From assembly GCA_024734495.1 (NCBI GenBank), contig JALMQS010000187.1:4612341-4676340 (forward strand): 64,000 nt of DNA. The letters run 5' to 3'. Below are positions 47,168 to 58,930 of the stretch, one piece after another. The first letter of the stretch is position 1; every line of letters begins with the position of its first letter. Source of the DNA: Forficula auricularia. Its lineage: Eukaryota > Arthropoda > Insecta > Dermaptera > Forficulidae. The translations under genes were made by a program, and so were the position numbers. Under the pieces are notes generated by a model, which saw only the letters and a list, made by a program, of their open reading frames with translations, searched no databases and was not told where the DNA came from.

Positions 47168-49009
47168 TTGGAAAAAACGTTGTCTGATGATGACTTTGAG
47201 CGTTTTCGCGCACAGCGAAATAAGACTAAGGTCTTGATAAGAAATGCCAAACGTGAGTTCGCCGCTACCCAACTGGACTCAGCAACTGTTGGGACCACTG
47301 CGCTCTGGCGTAATGTAAAACAATTTGGTCTCAGTAAAAGTTCGGATGAGCAATTAACTTCATTTACTCCAGACGAGTTCAACTTAAATTTTGTAGGATC
47401 TTCTGTTGGTAATAATAATACTTTTACTGGTTCATCAAACCCTCCCGGGTCCAATGATTTTTTTTCATTTTCTTTAAAAAATGTTTCTGAGGAGGATATT
47501 GTTTTTGCCGTTCACTCAATTAAGTCTGGTGCTGTGGGGTGTGATACCATTCCAATTTCATTTATAGTAACTATACTTCCTCTAATTCTACCACACCTTG
47601 CACATTTGATAAATTTTTGTTTGACTTCATCTACCTTCCCTTCTGCTTGGAAACATGCTATTGTACTGCCCTTGCAGAAAATTAGCTCACCGAAATCCCT
47701 GTCTGACTTTAGACCTATTAGTGTTCTCCCTGCCTTGTCCAAAATATTAGAAAAAATTATTAACTGTCAAATTTTAAATCATATCGAAAATAACAAATTT
47801 TTAGACCCTTATCAGTCTGGCTTCCGTAAAGGGCATAGCTGTACGACTGCTTTACTAAAAATTACGGAGGATATTCGAAGAGAAATCGACGTCGGAAAAT
47901 GTACAATTTTAGTACTTCTTGATTTTAAAAATGCATTCGGTTCAGTCAATCACTCGATTCTTTTAAGTAAACTTGCTTCCCAATTTAATTTTTCATCCTC
48001 AGCTTGCAAATTAATATCTTCATTTCTAAGTGATCGGACTCAAGCAGTTCGTTGTGGCTCAGATTTTTCATCTCCACTTTCTCTTAGGACAGGGGTGGCC
48101 CAGGGATCTATCCTGGGACCTCTATTATTTTCTTTATTTATTAATGATATCTCCTCTTCTCTTTCTAGCTGTAATCATCACCTATTTGCTGATGATTTTC
48201 AGTTTTATGCTCACTGCTTGCCCAACCAAGTTGTGCAATATATTTCATTAATTAACCTAGAGCTTCTGTCACTTTCTTCCTGGGCCATGAATAATTTAAT
48301 CTCTGTTAATCCTCTAAAATCGCAGGCTATTATCTTATTCAAAGAATGCCTTCCTACTAACTTACTACCTCCTATTCTCTACAATAACAATACTATTCCA
48401 TTCACTTGCTCAGCTAAGAATCTAGGATTGACTGTTTCGTGCAATTTATCTTGGAAAGTGCAAATAAATAATATGTGCCGTAGTGTTTATGGGGCCCTTC
48501 ACTCACTGAAGCGACTCTCATATCTCACGGCATATAATCTTCGCCTCAATTTAAGCAAGAGTTTGTTAGCACCCCTTTTCCAGTACTGCGACATAATCTT
48601 TTCGAATTCCCTCGACAGTAAATCGGGCAAAAGATTTGAAATAGCTTTGAATTCATGCACCCGCTATGTCTTAAATCTGAAACCACGTAGCCATCTTTCG
48701 GACCAGGATAAAAAACTCATCTTAAACACAGATCTTTCCAAATTTTACGCTTGGCGGTGTTGTGTGATTATTTATAAGCTATTAAATTCTGAAAAATTCA
48801 TTTGCCCGTCTTACTTAGAAAATCTATTTGTCGTCGGTCGCTCCACCAGGAAGACAACGCTAGTGCAGGTGCACTGTAAAACTAAACACTTCTTTCATTC
48901 CTTCAAATTGGCGGGTGCAAGGCTTTGGAATGAACTTCCATCCAAATTTCAGGCAAACCCGACTCTTGGTGCTCTCAGATCTTCGTTCTTTATGGATCCC
49001 ACCCAATAA
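47168..49009 (+). pseudogene. LINE reverse transcriptase, broken only near its start
   Basis: The 613-residue frame holds a full RT with FRPISVLPALSKILEK, YQSGFRKGHS, LLDFKNAFGSVNH, GVAQGSILGPLLFSLFINDI and FADD, then a C-terminal part ending ARLWNELPSKF. Upstream, three A runs (46940-46944, 47080-47085 and 47172-47177) each seem one A short. With those bases the frame would extend from KLDLEKLNN through PPIPWFNNNVKRSIRKRD into SDDDFERF. The endonuclease is absent. The long open RT suggests recent activity. Confidence 0.8.
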
Positions 49010-49103
49010 CTGATACTCCTTACTCTTATTTCCTTTATGTCTTCTAATCTTTCTCTACTTTTTTTTTTCTCTCTCTTCTTCCCCATAAAATCTTGTGTAT
49101 TGG

Positions 49104-50108
49104 TTTTTTTTTTTTTTTTTTTTTTTTTAATGCAATCGAATGCAAGAAGGGGTGCACCAGTAAAGGTGTAGCCCCTATGGATCTCGAAAGACCCTTGCAT
49201 TACCGAAGAGAAAGGGAAAGTTGATTAAGTGAGAGGGTGTAGACGTAGGTGTCTATGCACCCTGGTTTTGAAGGTTTGAAGATCATAGGTGCTGGGAAAG
49301 ATAGAGGCTGGGAGAGAGTTCCAGTTCCTTGAAGTCATGGGGATATATGTATTCGCGAATGAAGTGGTCCGGCACTTTTCCAATTTGACCGCAAAAGAGT
49401 GTTGGGAGTCGGCAAAACGTGTGCTGCGTGCAAAGTATGCTTTGGGGGGAATTATTGACTTTATCTCATCAGAGCACCTGCCGTGATAGTATCTATAGAA
49501 AAGGGAAAGGGCAGAGACATCTCTTCGATGAGCCAACGAGTCGAGGAGTCGGTGAGGGTAGAATCGTCAATTAGCCTGACGGCTCGTTTCTGAATTGCAT
49601 CAAGGGTAGCAAGAGAATATTTTGAGGCTCCTCTCCACAGATGAGAGCAGTATTCGAGATAGGGGCGGATTTGGGCCTTGTAGATGGTGAGAAGTTGTGG
49701 GGGTTTGTAAAATCGCTTGGACCTGAATAAGAAGCCAATCTTCCTTGCTGCAGATTTCGCCACAGAGGAGATGTGTTCATTCCAAGACAGGTCAGATGCG
49801 ACAGAGACGCCCAACATGGATAGGCTGTCACACATTTTCAGGGTATTCGAATCGAAGTGAATATCAGGGAAATCTCTATTTTCGCGCCTAGAAATTAGAC
49901 AACATTGAGTCTTATTTGAATTAAAGTTAACTAAATTTTGAGAGCCCCATTTATTCAGATTGTCTAGGTCGAGAGTAATTGAGGAGGCAATATTGATTCG
50001 ATTATTCGGGAGAGAGGGTTTGCCGTGTAGAGTGCTATCGTCGGCGTAACAATGGTGAACTCTTTTGCCAAATTTGTAAAATATTGTTGCTAAATTATGT
50101 ATAAACAC
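49104..50108 (-). mobile_element. LINE 3' part, CR1/Jockey-type, copy 2
   Basis: A T run at 49104-49128 is the poly(A) tail of a minus-strand copy. Frames 50108-49461 and 49536-49225 encode the RT from YADDSTLHGK through MLGVSVASDLSWNEH, CSHLWRGASKYSL, RRDVSALSLFYRYYHG and SRNWNSLPASIFP. They are separated by one frame shift near 49540. It is inserted in the 3' UTR of the plus-strand LINE. Confidence 0.8.
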
Positions 50109-50630
50109 TAGGTGGGACCTAAGGTCATATGTTTGTATACTTTGTTAAATAAATAAATAAAATAAATAAATAAGTTTAGCAACGATCCGTTGCAGTTTAT
50201 TTACTAAGTATTTGGCCATTTATTATAGGTAATCAAATACAGTATGATATAATATGTCATTAATGATATTAGAATGCTGCTGGTTTTTTGGTTACGATTA
50301 CGATAACGGTTTCTTTCGCTATTTCTGTTGAGCAAAATCTTCTATTATATCCTTAATGTCAATTTTTTGAAGGATATCACTTTCTATGCACATAATTGAC
50401 AAATTACTCAGTCGTTCTTGTAACATTGTTGTTCGCAATTCATTTTTTATTCTCTTAAGCTGCAAAAATGACCGCTCTCCACTACAATTGGTAACCATTA
50501 AACCATTAGGCAAAGGAATATTCTTGTAGCAATTTCTACGTTTGGAAAAGTTTCTTCCAATTTATCTGATTTTATTAGGTTATGTAAGGTTGAGATATTT
50601 AAATCCGCTGATTGCTTTGCTATGTTTGTA

Positions 50631-51350
50631 ACCGACTTCAAAAAAGGGAGGAGGTTCTCTATTCGACTGAATTTTTTTTTTTTTTTTTTTTTTTTTTGTG
50701 CCTATGTTACCTCATATCTCCGCCAATTGTGAACCGATTTTGAAAATTTTTTGGCATTGGGTCCAGTCTACGTTCCGATTGGTCCCATTTTTTTCGTAGG
50801 TATTAGACCATTTTTGTTAGGTTTGTTCAGGACTAACTTCTTTGTTTATTAACCGATTTCGATGATTATTTTCTTAGTGGAAAGGGGGTGTCTTAGGGAT
50901 GTTGCCATATTAATTTGGTCAAGTTCTGATGATAGGATCACTATTAATAACATCACTAAAAAGAGAAATATAAAAATAATTTTTAAGAAAAAATAAAAAC
51001 CGACTTCAAAAAATTAAATGCAACAAATAAAATACACTAAAAGGTATAAAATAATTATTATCTTATTTAGTTACAACTAAACGACTAAATATTAACATGA
51101 AATTACATTTTGAAGTCGGTGCCAAACATATACCTTTTATGAATCGCACTCGACAGATCTTACTTAGTACGTTTGGCGGGTACGCTCGCTTATAGGTATA
51201 GTTTGTTTGGCACCGACTTCAAAAAGTAATTTCATGTTAATATTTCGTCTTTTAGTTGTAACTAAATAAGATAATAATTATTTTATACCTTTTAGTGTAT
51301 TTTATTTGTTGCATTTAATTTTTTGAAGTCGGTTTTATTTTTTTCTTAAA
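50631..51350. repeat. Repeat family C, second full copy
   Basis: It is collinear with 33741-34445, including the second-half palindrome. It interrupts the hAT gene. Confidence 0.65.
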
Positions 51351-51869
51351 AATTTTTATTTAAATATTGGCTTAAATGAAAACATTCTGTTTTGAGCTCA
51401 TCTGCATTAATGTCTTCATGATAAAATTCTGCAAATTGTTTGCATTTTTTGGTCAACTCACCAGATTCGATTGTTGTTAACTGACAAAGAAAACTAAATC
51501 GACTATCAATTTCTTGGTATGCTGCCGAACGTTTTTTTAAATGTGTATTTAATGTGTCAATTATGGGAATGAAAGTATCTACACGAAACTTTTCCTTACC
51601 TCTCAACTGTGCAGTCTCTCATGATCCTTGAAAAAAAGTGATGCGTGTGCTGGGAAATCTTTTTTTTTTCAAATGTATCTTTGTAGTCTGCATATGGATT
51701 TTTTTCTTTAGCAGCCTTTTCGTACTGATCAAAATTATTGCGTGCGGTATTGACATAACTGATCAGAGATTCGTAAAGTTTCGTTACAACGTCCATGGTC
51801 ATAGTGCTATTCTGTAAACTTAGACTTGTTTTATTCATAACTCCAAAAAGATCATTCCATATTTCCGTT

Positions 51870-52745
51870 ATAAGAGTAGTGTTGAGGGCTCGTTGGCTTT
51901 TGACTACAAGCTAGCCAAAACAGAGCTTTTCCCACTATTTATTTTGTAGACGTCAGCGAAGCTCGAAGTTAGTGGTGACACTACCGTGGGCGCTGTGGTC
52001 TGCTAATAGAAATGGTCCGGGTTCCAGGATAATAAACTTCAATAAAAGTATAGATTACTTTATAAATATGAGAGTTTATTGCAACAGAAGTTATATTGTC
52101 GAGTACAGTTGAGTTTAACAAATAGTGATCAAAATTAGTAAGTTTACATTGACTAATACATCGAATTGAGATAATGTGATGTTTTATCCGAGTTACGGGC
52201 GAGAGTGACCTCAGCTCCGTCCAATGCCTTTTATACTAGACATCGTTTATGTATGTGTGTTAACATGTGTTAAAATAATGGCACTTTATCTGCATATGTA
52301 ATTATAATAGTTGAAAAACTATCCTACTCGCCTTTCAAAACAAAAACAATATATCTCTTTAAATCTAGGACATATGACATTTTGGAATTTTAGTCTATTT
52401 CTTAAATGAATTTCTCACGCTTCTCTCTTGGCCCAACATCTGGTAATTTGAAATTCGAAATCATGTCCGTCCCCTTAAAACGCCCTAATTTATGGGTTGA
52501 TGGTCGTTCATTTAGAGATAAAACAAAATGCCTTAAAGTCGTTATATTATATCTCTTAAGCGAAATAACCTTCTGTCTTCCATCCTTGTCCCCCCTTGAC
52601 CATCTAACGATTCTTAAGACCCCCTTCGTTTTGCGTAACAAAAGTATCGATTTCCTGAAACAAACATATGCCTGCCATATGTAAGATGAAATGATATTCT
52701 AATTTCAAATCTCCCAGGAATTGTCCAGCTCCACCTCGTGACAGT
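51870..52745. repeat. Unclassified 0.88-kb insert in the hAT gene
   Basis: This AT-moderate segment has no hAT homology. It contains GACGTCAGCGAAGCTCGAAG, AATAAACTTCAATAAAAG and GACTGACCTCAGC-like sequence. It could be a solo LTR but no LTR ends are proved. The frames inside are not convincing. Confidence 0.35.
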
Positions 52746-52971
52746 AGTCTCAAATTTTCACATTTTTTTTTTTTGCTAGGCTTTGGGCTTCCTTCTTTCT
52801 AGTGTCTCTTGGTTGATTGATGTCACTTGCGATTGAAGACAATGCTTCAGAAATATTTAAATTACCATTTTGCAAAGCATTAATAGCATTGGCGCGTGCA
52901 GACCATCTAGTTTCCGAAAGAGACTTCAGGACTCTATTTGCACCTAAATGCTCTGTCAAAATTTTACCCTT

Positions 52972-53428
52972 TTAGATTTGCCAATTGAAGATATTTTTGA
53001 CCCGTTTGTGTTCCAATATTTGGATATCCGGGATCTGTTGAATTTATCAGAAACAAACCAACGCGTATAGAATATTCAGTAAAAAAAATATTTAAAAAAT
53101 TTAAAAGAAATCGATTTCTCTAAAAGAAATTCTGATCCAATTTAAGAGAGATAATTTTCCATTTTACATGAAAATTGTAGAAAATTAACCAAAATAAATT
53201 TTAACGATTGTAATTGGCTTGCAGATTGTCAATTTAAACCATTGTTTTTAAATAATTTTGAACATTTAGAAAAACTCTATCTCAACAATTGTATTGGGCT
53301 TTCAAAAGAAGTATTACAAACGTTATTACCGAAATGTAGAAATCTTACTGAATTCTGAATGAGAGATGTCAATTTGTCTAATAGAGAATATTTTAATTTA
53401 GGTGGTTCAATTTTAAAAAAATATTATT
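52972..53428 (+). pseudogene. F-box/leucine-rich-repeat pseudogene
   Basis: After CCTTTTAG the plus strand reads LPIEDIFDPFVFQYLDIRDL..NLSETNQR, an F-box, then a stop. It resumes with NDCNWLADCQFKPL and NNFEHLEKLYLNNCIGLSK, then LLPKCRNLTEF, which are cysteine-type leucine-rich repeats. Several stops are true substitutions or indels. F-box/LRR proteins normally select substrates for SCF ubiquitin ligases. The remainder is cut by a LINE; no clear continuation is found after 54170. Confidence 0.65.
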
Positions 53429-53440
53429 AATTTGTTAGTT

Positions 53441-54157
53441 CTTCTTCTTCTTCCTCTTCTTTTTAGGCTAGGTAGCCTGTTTTCTCCCAAGGAAGAGTTC
53501 CGTCCTTCAACTTTCTGCGCATCGTTTCTTCGGTCTTCCTCTGTTTCTCTTGCCGTCAGGACGGTTTCTCGTGACGATTTTCGGCAGCCTGCTTTCGTCC
53601 ATACGTTCCACATGCGCTGCCCATTCTCTTCTGCGCACCCTGACCCAGTCTACGATGTTCTGAATCCCACATGTTGCTCTAAGGTCTTCGTTTCTCAATT
53701 TATCCAACAATGTTTTCCCTTGTATTGCTCTGATGACCCTCATTTCTGCCGTCTGGAGTAGTTGTTGTGTCACTGTTGTGTCCGCTCTCGCTTCAATTCC
53801 GTATGTTAAGACAGGTCTCACACACGTCTTGTAGATTTTGGTTTTACTTTCCACGGACATATGTTTATTCTTCCATATGACATTATTAAGGCATCCGGCT
53901 ATACGCGTCCCTTTTAATATTTGGTGCTTAACTTCTAGATTCAAGTCCCTATTGCTGGATATTTCAACTCCCAGATAATTGAATTTAGGGACTTGCTCAA
54001 TTAGTGATCCCTGAAGGTTGATATTACAGGTCAGATGTTCTCTATTTACTACTAAGCATTTTGTTTTGGATGTTGATATTTGCATATTGAGGGATTCCGC
54101 CATGCAATTGAAGGCATCTAAGAGATCTTGGAGACTTTCTTCATTCTCCGCTACCAG
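53441..54157 (-). mobile_element. LINE 3' fragment with 12-bp duplication
   Basis: AATTTGTTAGTT flanks it at 53429-53440 and 54158-54169. The minus strand starts within the RT just after the catalytic box (ILVAENEESLQDLLDAFN), continues KFNYLGVEISSNRDL, VRPVLTYGIEA, WAAHVERMDESRLPKI and RGRPKKR, and ends in a GAA-repeat tail at 53441-53463. The pattern is RTE-like. Confidence 0.8.
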
Positions 54158-54169
54158 AATTTGTTAGTT

Positions 54170-55240
54170 GAAAATGTAAATTTGAGGCTTATTCAAGTCC
54201 TTTTATATTTGCGGTATCAATATCAGAGCAGTAATATCAACTCCACGTCAGAATGGTTTCACAATTAATTTTGAATGGCAATTTGAACAAGTCTAAAATG
54301 ATCCCTGAGAAAACGTTTCGAGCATCATCGAAGAATTATATGTGACGGATAAATATTATTATTATTTATTCTATTAGGGTAATTAATATTCTTGATTTTA
54401 CCAATTTGACTAAATATACAACGCCATATTGCTATCAATAGACGGACATCTGATTAAATTTTGTCTGATCTCCAAGTTTAGAACATTCGGCTCAAAATAT
54501 AGAAGAAAAAATAATTTTTTGAAATGTTATTTTTTTTTAATTTTAAGACCTTGTGCTGATTTATAGGTTTGCATAAATAAACAAATGTTTTTTTTCAACA
54601 AAATGTTTTTTTTTAATATATTAAAATTTTACATTATTATTTTTTATTTTATAATTATTTGAGTATCGAGCAAATAAATACTCCCTTCCCAAGTCCATAT
54701 TTACAGCAATGTTCTTTTTTTTTTTTTTATTTATAGTCCAGTCAAATTGTGTTCAAATGGGGAAAGTTTTGGGGTAGTTCTGGTTTTTTCCATAAATATG
54801 TTTTTGGGGATCTGAATCCAATTCTGTGGTCTTTCACCAAAATTTCGTGACGCAACATTGTAGAAAATGCAAAAATTTCCATTTCTTGGCGGTTTTTTAC
54901 TTATAACTCGAAAACTATCAACTTTTCGTAAATATCTTACCCATTCAAAATGAAAGTTCGTAAAATTTCGTATAAATTCCAATATTTATATTTTTTCTTC
55001 GACCAACCGTTCGGGCTCAAGCGCAAAATTCATGTTTCCGACCTCGGCAGCCCGAAAAACTCGCACCTTTTTCGATTTTTCCCCATTTTGGCCATGAAGT
55101 AGCACGTTTTCGATAAAGACCACTCTTTACATTTTTAAACTAGATTTAATTTGCTACAAATAAAATAAAATTTAATCTTCATTGGATAATGGTAATCCGT
55201 GCCGTAATGAGGTTGAAATTTTGAAAAACTGAAATTTTTG
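54170..55240. other. AT-rich stretch without recognised gene
   Basis: I see no known gene. AACTCGAAAACTATCAAC-type sequence near 54905 is repeat-like. The minus-strand frame at 54731-54982 has no recognisable domain. Confidence 0.4.
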
Positions 55241-55590
55241 CAATAAATAGAAGTTTTTCCTTTATAAAATGAGAACCATTTGTCCTCGAAACTTGATTCC
55301 TATCTCATTCTCTAGGAGATTTTGTTAACTTGAACGTTTATTTAAATTACTTTTTTTGTTAATACTTTCAGATTTATAGATATCTATCTTTTTCCACGAC
55401 AGGAAATGATACATTTTTTCAAAAAATCGCAGTTTCTCTTTCATAAAATGAAAACCACTCATCCTAGGAACTTGAATCTTGTCTCACTCTCTAGAAAATT
55501 TTATTTAATTGAACGTTTAATTGTATCACTTTTTTGATAAAACTTTTAGATTTATAGATATCGAGCATTTTCCATGACACTTTTGAGGAT
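55236..55590 (+). repeat. Two tandem copies of a 179-bp unit
   Basis: ATAAAATGAGAACCA at 55264 and ATAAAATGAAAACCA at 55443 begin matching stretches that share TTGAACGTTTA and AGATTTATAGATATC. Part of the unit reappears inverted beyond the right end of the THAP transposon (59275-59335). Confidence 0.55.
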
Positions 55591-56009
55591 TCGGATCATA
55601 AATCCTGTTATGGAAAATGCTGGATACCTATAGAGAAGCTGCGTGAAGACAAGTGGCGCCTCTTCAGGCAACTTTATAAGCATCTATGTGAGATAGAGTT
55701 GTTTGTATACATGCTTTGATATAAGTTTACTGTTCAAAGTATTCAATGTAAACCAATAAATACTTATTATTAAATAAAAATTGAGTAATAATAAGTGATA
55801 ATAACATTAAAAAAATCAAGATCTGGTAACACCGGATGTTGTATTGTATTATGTCATAATACGTACAGTAAAACGGATTTAAACATAAAGTTTTATTCTT
55901 TTCCATCTAAACCTTATTTATTAGAACGGCGAAAAATGGATAAAACCAGTAAACCGTATCAAGTAAGTTGATCTATTTCGAAAATGAATCTGTATTTATT
56001 CATCATCAT

Positions 56010-56690
56010 CATTGAGTATACAGTCCTAAGACTGGTTTGATGCAACAATCCGTCTCCACTCGACTCTGTCCCCCGCCAGCTGTTTAACCTCTCTAAATGT
56101 CTGGCATCCCATATCCCCAATTATTTGGTTGAAATATTCTAATCTGGTTCTTCCCCTTCCCCTTTTCTTTCCCACCTCCCCCTCCAAGATATCCCTAAGC
56201 AGTCCCCCATGTCTCAGTGTGTGCCCCATCATCTGACCTCTTCTCTTCTTCAGACTCTTCCACAAGGTTCTTCTTTCTCCGATTCTTCCAAGAACTTCTT
56301 CATTTGTAATTTTATCCATCCATTTGATATTCATCATTCTTCTGTAGCACCACATTTCGAAAGCCTCTAATCTCTTTCTCTCCTCTTCTCTAATTGTCCA
56401 GGTTTCACACCCGTACATGGCTATGCTCCATACATATGTCTTCAATAGCAACTTCCTGTTTTCTAAGCTGATTGAGGAGGAGCATAGTAGTTTTTGTTTT
56501 GAATTAAACCACATTTTTGCTTGGGCAATTCTTGATTTAATTTCGTTTTTGCTCCTCCCATCCCATGTTATTTTACTTCCTAGGTAGCGGAATTCCTTAA
56601 CTCCTTCTAGGTTTTCTTGGTTAATTTTGATGCATTCCTGTCTCGTTTGTTCTTTTTTTGTACATACTAGGACCTTGGTTTTATTCTTGT
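56010..56690 (-). mobile_element. LINE 3' fragment with ATG-repeat tail
   Basis: The minus strand reads TKVLVCTKKEQTRQECIKIN, EFRYLGSKITWDGRS, then 56514-56026 with MYGCETWTIREEERKRL, MGHTLRHGGLL and KKRGRGRTRLEY. The tail is (ATG)n at about 56000-56013. It lacks the catalytic RT and is inserted where the THAP gene's N-terminal exon or intron should be. Confidence 0.75.
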
Positions 56691-57495
56691 TTATTTTATT
56701 TTATTTTTTTTATCATTTTTATTAATTTTTTAGTTTGGATGGTACTCCATGGCAACCTACAAGTAACTCAAGAATATGCAGTGACCATTTCATTGGTGGC
56801 AATAAATCAGAAGATCCTCGTCATCCAGCATATTATCCGACAATTTTTCCTTCGAAATATAAACGAAAAGAGCATTCAGATCTTAAATTGGATCGTTTTA
56901 ACCGTTGAAAAAAAGAAAAAACAGTATCTGAAACTTCATTCCTTGTTAGTGATCAACAGGAACAAGTAAATAATTTATGTGAAGACCTTCAGTTAAGAAT
57001 GAGTGTTAATGAGCCATTTGAAAAATCTAATAAATCAATTCAAGTTATATCATTGGAGCAGATAAATGATGATTTTATATTCTCTTGTGACTTTGATCGT
57101 GAATCAAATAGTGTTTCTACTCAAGCAACAATTTCATCAACTAATAATTTAAGAAACAGGGTAATTACAAAAGATAAAAGTTGTGGACCTGACGTAGAAG
57201 TTTTTTCATCTGGATTCCGAGGTTATACTACGATTAAAAATGAGAAACAGTTCATATCTGTAACTGGAGTGAGACAGGAAGTTTTTCAATTATTATTGAA
57301 TATGTTGCCGTCAGTCAGGTGTCAAAAAATAAATTTTGAAAATAGATTATTAATTTTTTTAATAAAATTAAAAACAGGATTATCAGTTGAATAAAAGATT
57401 TCACTGTCGATGGTAACAGAATTGCTTTTATTTTAGGTTAAAAATAAAATGAGAGAGTCTTCTGTTTTTTAAATAAAATAATTTTTAATTATTTC

Positions 57496-57538
57496 TAGAG
57501 ACTATAGTTTCGAAGGCATTGCCTTCATCATCAGTCTA
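57496..57538 (-). ncRNA. Hammerhead-ribozyme-like motif, most complete
   Basis: On the minus strand: TAGA, CTGATGA, extra T, GAAGGC-AAT-GCCTTC, GAA, ACT-AT-AGT, C, TCTA. TAGA/TCTA form helix I (4 bp), helix II has 6 bp and helix III 3 bp. All core bases are present and C is at the cleavage position. The single extra base after the core A is the only departure; a natural viroid hammerhead is known to tolerate one there. Confidence 0.55.
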
Positions 57539-57697
57539 TCACAAATATTTCAAATTAGTTACAAATTAAGATTTATACATTGAAAATTTTGAAAAATATA
57601 TAATGTCTTTTTCTTCATGTTTCCTCTTGGGAAATTTTATTTTTCAAAATTTTCAATGTATAAATCTTAATTTTGTAACTAATTTGAAATATTTGTG

Positions 57698-57737
57698 ATA
57701 GGCATGAAAGGCAATGCCTTCGAAACTAGTCTCTAGA
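57698..57737 (+). ncRNA. Damaged hammerhead-like motif, right foldback arm
   Basis: It keeps AAGGC-AAT-GCCTT, CGAAAC and TCTCTAG, but CTGATGA has become GGCATGA. It is the counterpart of the 57496 motif. Confidence 0.4.
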
Positions 57738-58930
57738 AATAATTAAAAATTATTTTATTTAAAAACAGAAGACTCTCTCATTTTATTTTTAACCTAAAAA
57801 AAAAAAAAAAAAAAAAACAGGATTATCTTTTGATGCAATTGCTACGTTCTTCCAAGTAGATCCAACATGTATATCAAGAATTTTTCACGATGTACTGCAC
57901 GTATTAGCACAAAAGACTAAAAATTATATCTTTTGGCCTAGTAAAGAGGATATACAAGAAAAACTATGCCACCAGCATTCAAAATACACTATCCTGATTG
58001 TAGAGTGATAATCGACTGTACAGAAATAAAGTGCGAACAGCCTAGTCTCGTTCGAATCAGAAATCACATGTATTCAGATTATAAATCAGGGTACACAGTA
58101 AAATTCTTACTGGGAATAACTCCTTCAGGAATGATCTCTTTTAAATCTGAATGTTATTGTGGAAGATCCAGTGATCCTTTTATTACCAATGATAGTAATT
58201 TTTTAAAATTACTAGAACCTGGTGATCAGGTGATGGCAGATAAAGGTTTTGCCGGCATTAAAAAATCTCTCGAAACACCAGATGCTATAATCGTAACACC
58301 TCCATTTTTACACGATGGACACTTAACTGAAGATGAAGTGAAAGAAACTTATAATATTGCAAGTGTAAGAATCCATGTAGAAAGATGTATTGCTAGAATC
58401 AAAGTGTACAGCATCTTAGATAAAATTAACATTGATCTTTTACCATACATTGACGATGTAATGCAAATGTGCTGTGTCTTAGTAAATTTACAGAAACCAA
58501 TTTTTAAATCAGTAAACAACAAATGAATTGATTCCAAACAATTTAAATTTTTATTAAAACATAGTAAATACTTTATAAATAAAACTCTGTAAAGAGCTTG
58601 TTTGTTTATACATTTTGTTAATAAATAATAACAACGTATAATTAAAAACATTTTTTGCATGCCATATAATAATACTTATTGACATATTGCCACTCTTCCA
58701 CATTTTTGACATGACTACTTTTAAATAAATTTTCGCCTTTTTTGTTGGTCGATGACCGTAAATCTTGAACATTAATTTTTTGAAAACCACTTTTAATAAT
58801 TATCACGCTTGACATTTCGTTTTCGTTAATAAAAACTCAAGATTTTAAATTATAACCAATATAAAATTCAATTTCTCTCACATTAGAGATGCTATTTTTT
58901 GCCACCATGGACGCTAGTATCTAATACTCG

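Larger units (their letters stand above)
46890..50174 (+). mobile_element. 5'-truncated CR1/Jockey-group LINE, hosting another LINE
   Basis: It begins in the endonuclease-RT linker (RNFKKLDLEKLNNS), runs through the RT frame to 49009 and a 3' UTR, and ends in an AAATA-rich tail at about 50144-50174. A minus-strand LINE (49104-50108) is inserted in the 3' UTR. The clade is judged from the RT alone. Confidence 0.65.
50300..52980 (-). pseudogene. Broken hAT transposase gene, ZMYM1/DUF4371-like
   Basis: Minus-strand pieces are, in order: 52959-52750 (LSETRWSARANAINAL), 51838-51346 (VVTKLYESLISYV, then ADYKDTFEKKK, KFRVDTFIPIIDTL, RFSFLCQLTTIE) and 50640-50319 (NCSGERSFLQLKRIKNELR, the hAT C-terminal dimerisation motif). 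A repeat C copy (50631-51350) and another insert (51870-52745) split it. A tandem 8-base duplication (TAATGGTT) shifts the frame near 50500. The zinc finger and N-terminal part are missing. Confidence 0.7.
57371..57826 (+). mobile_element. 428-bp foldback retro-insertion with 14-bp duplication
   Basis: AAAACAGGATTATC flanks the insert at 57371-57384 and 57813-57826. The insert has a 48-bp head, two long inverted arms (57433-57590 and about 57640-57797) and a poly(A) run on the plus strand. The left arm carries an intact hammerhead-like motif on the minus strand, the right arm a damaged one on the plus strand. It interrupts the transposase within KTGLS|F. Confidence 0.8.
56734..58526 (+). pseudogene. 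THAP-domain DDE transposase, interrupted
   Basis: The frame after TTTTTTAG at 56733 has the C-terminal half of a THAP domain (DGTPWQPTSNSRICSDHF, HPAYYPTIFPS). A TGA near 56906 precedes the frame that continues at 56999-57394. A foldback splits the sequence KTGLS. It resumes with FDAIATFFQVDPTCISRIF (HTH) and the DDE domain (57966-58526) with D17 (IIDCTE), D92 (VMADKGF) and E139 (HVERCIARIK). One extra A in the 5-A run at 57959-57963 joins the HTH and DDE frames. The first THAP cysteines are missing. Confidence 0.75.
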
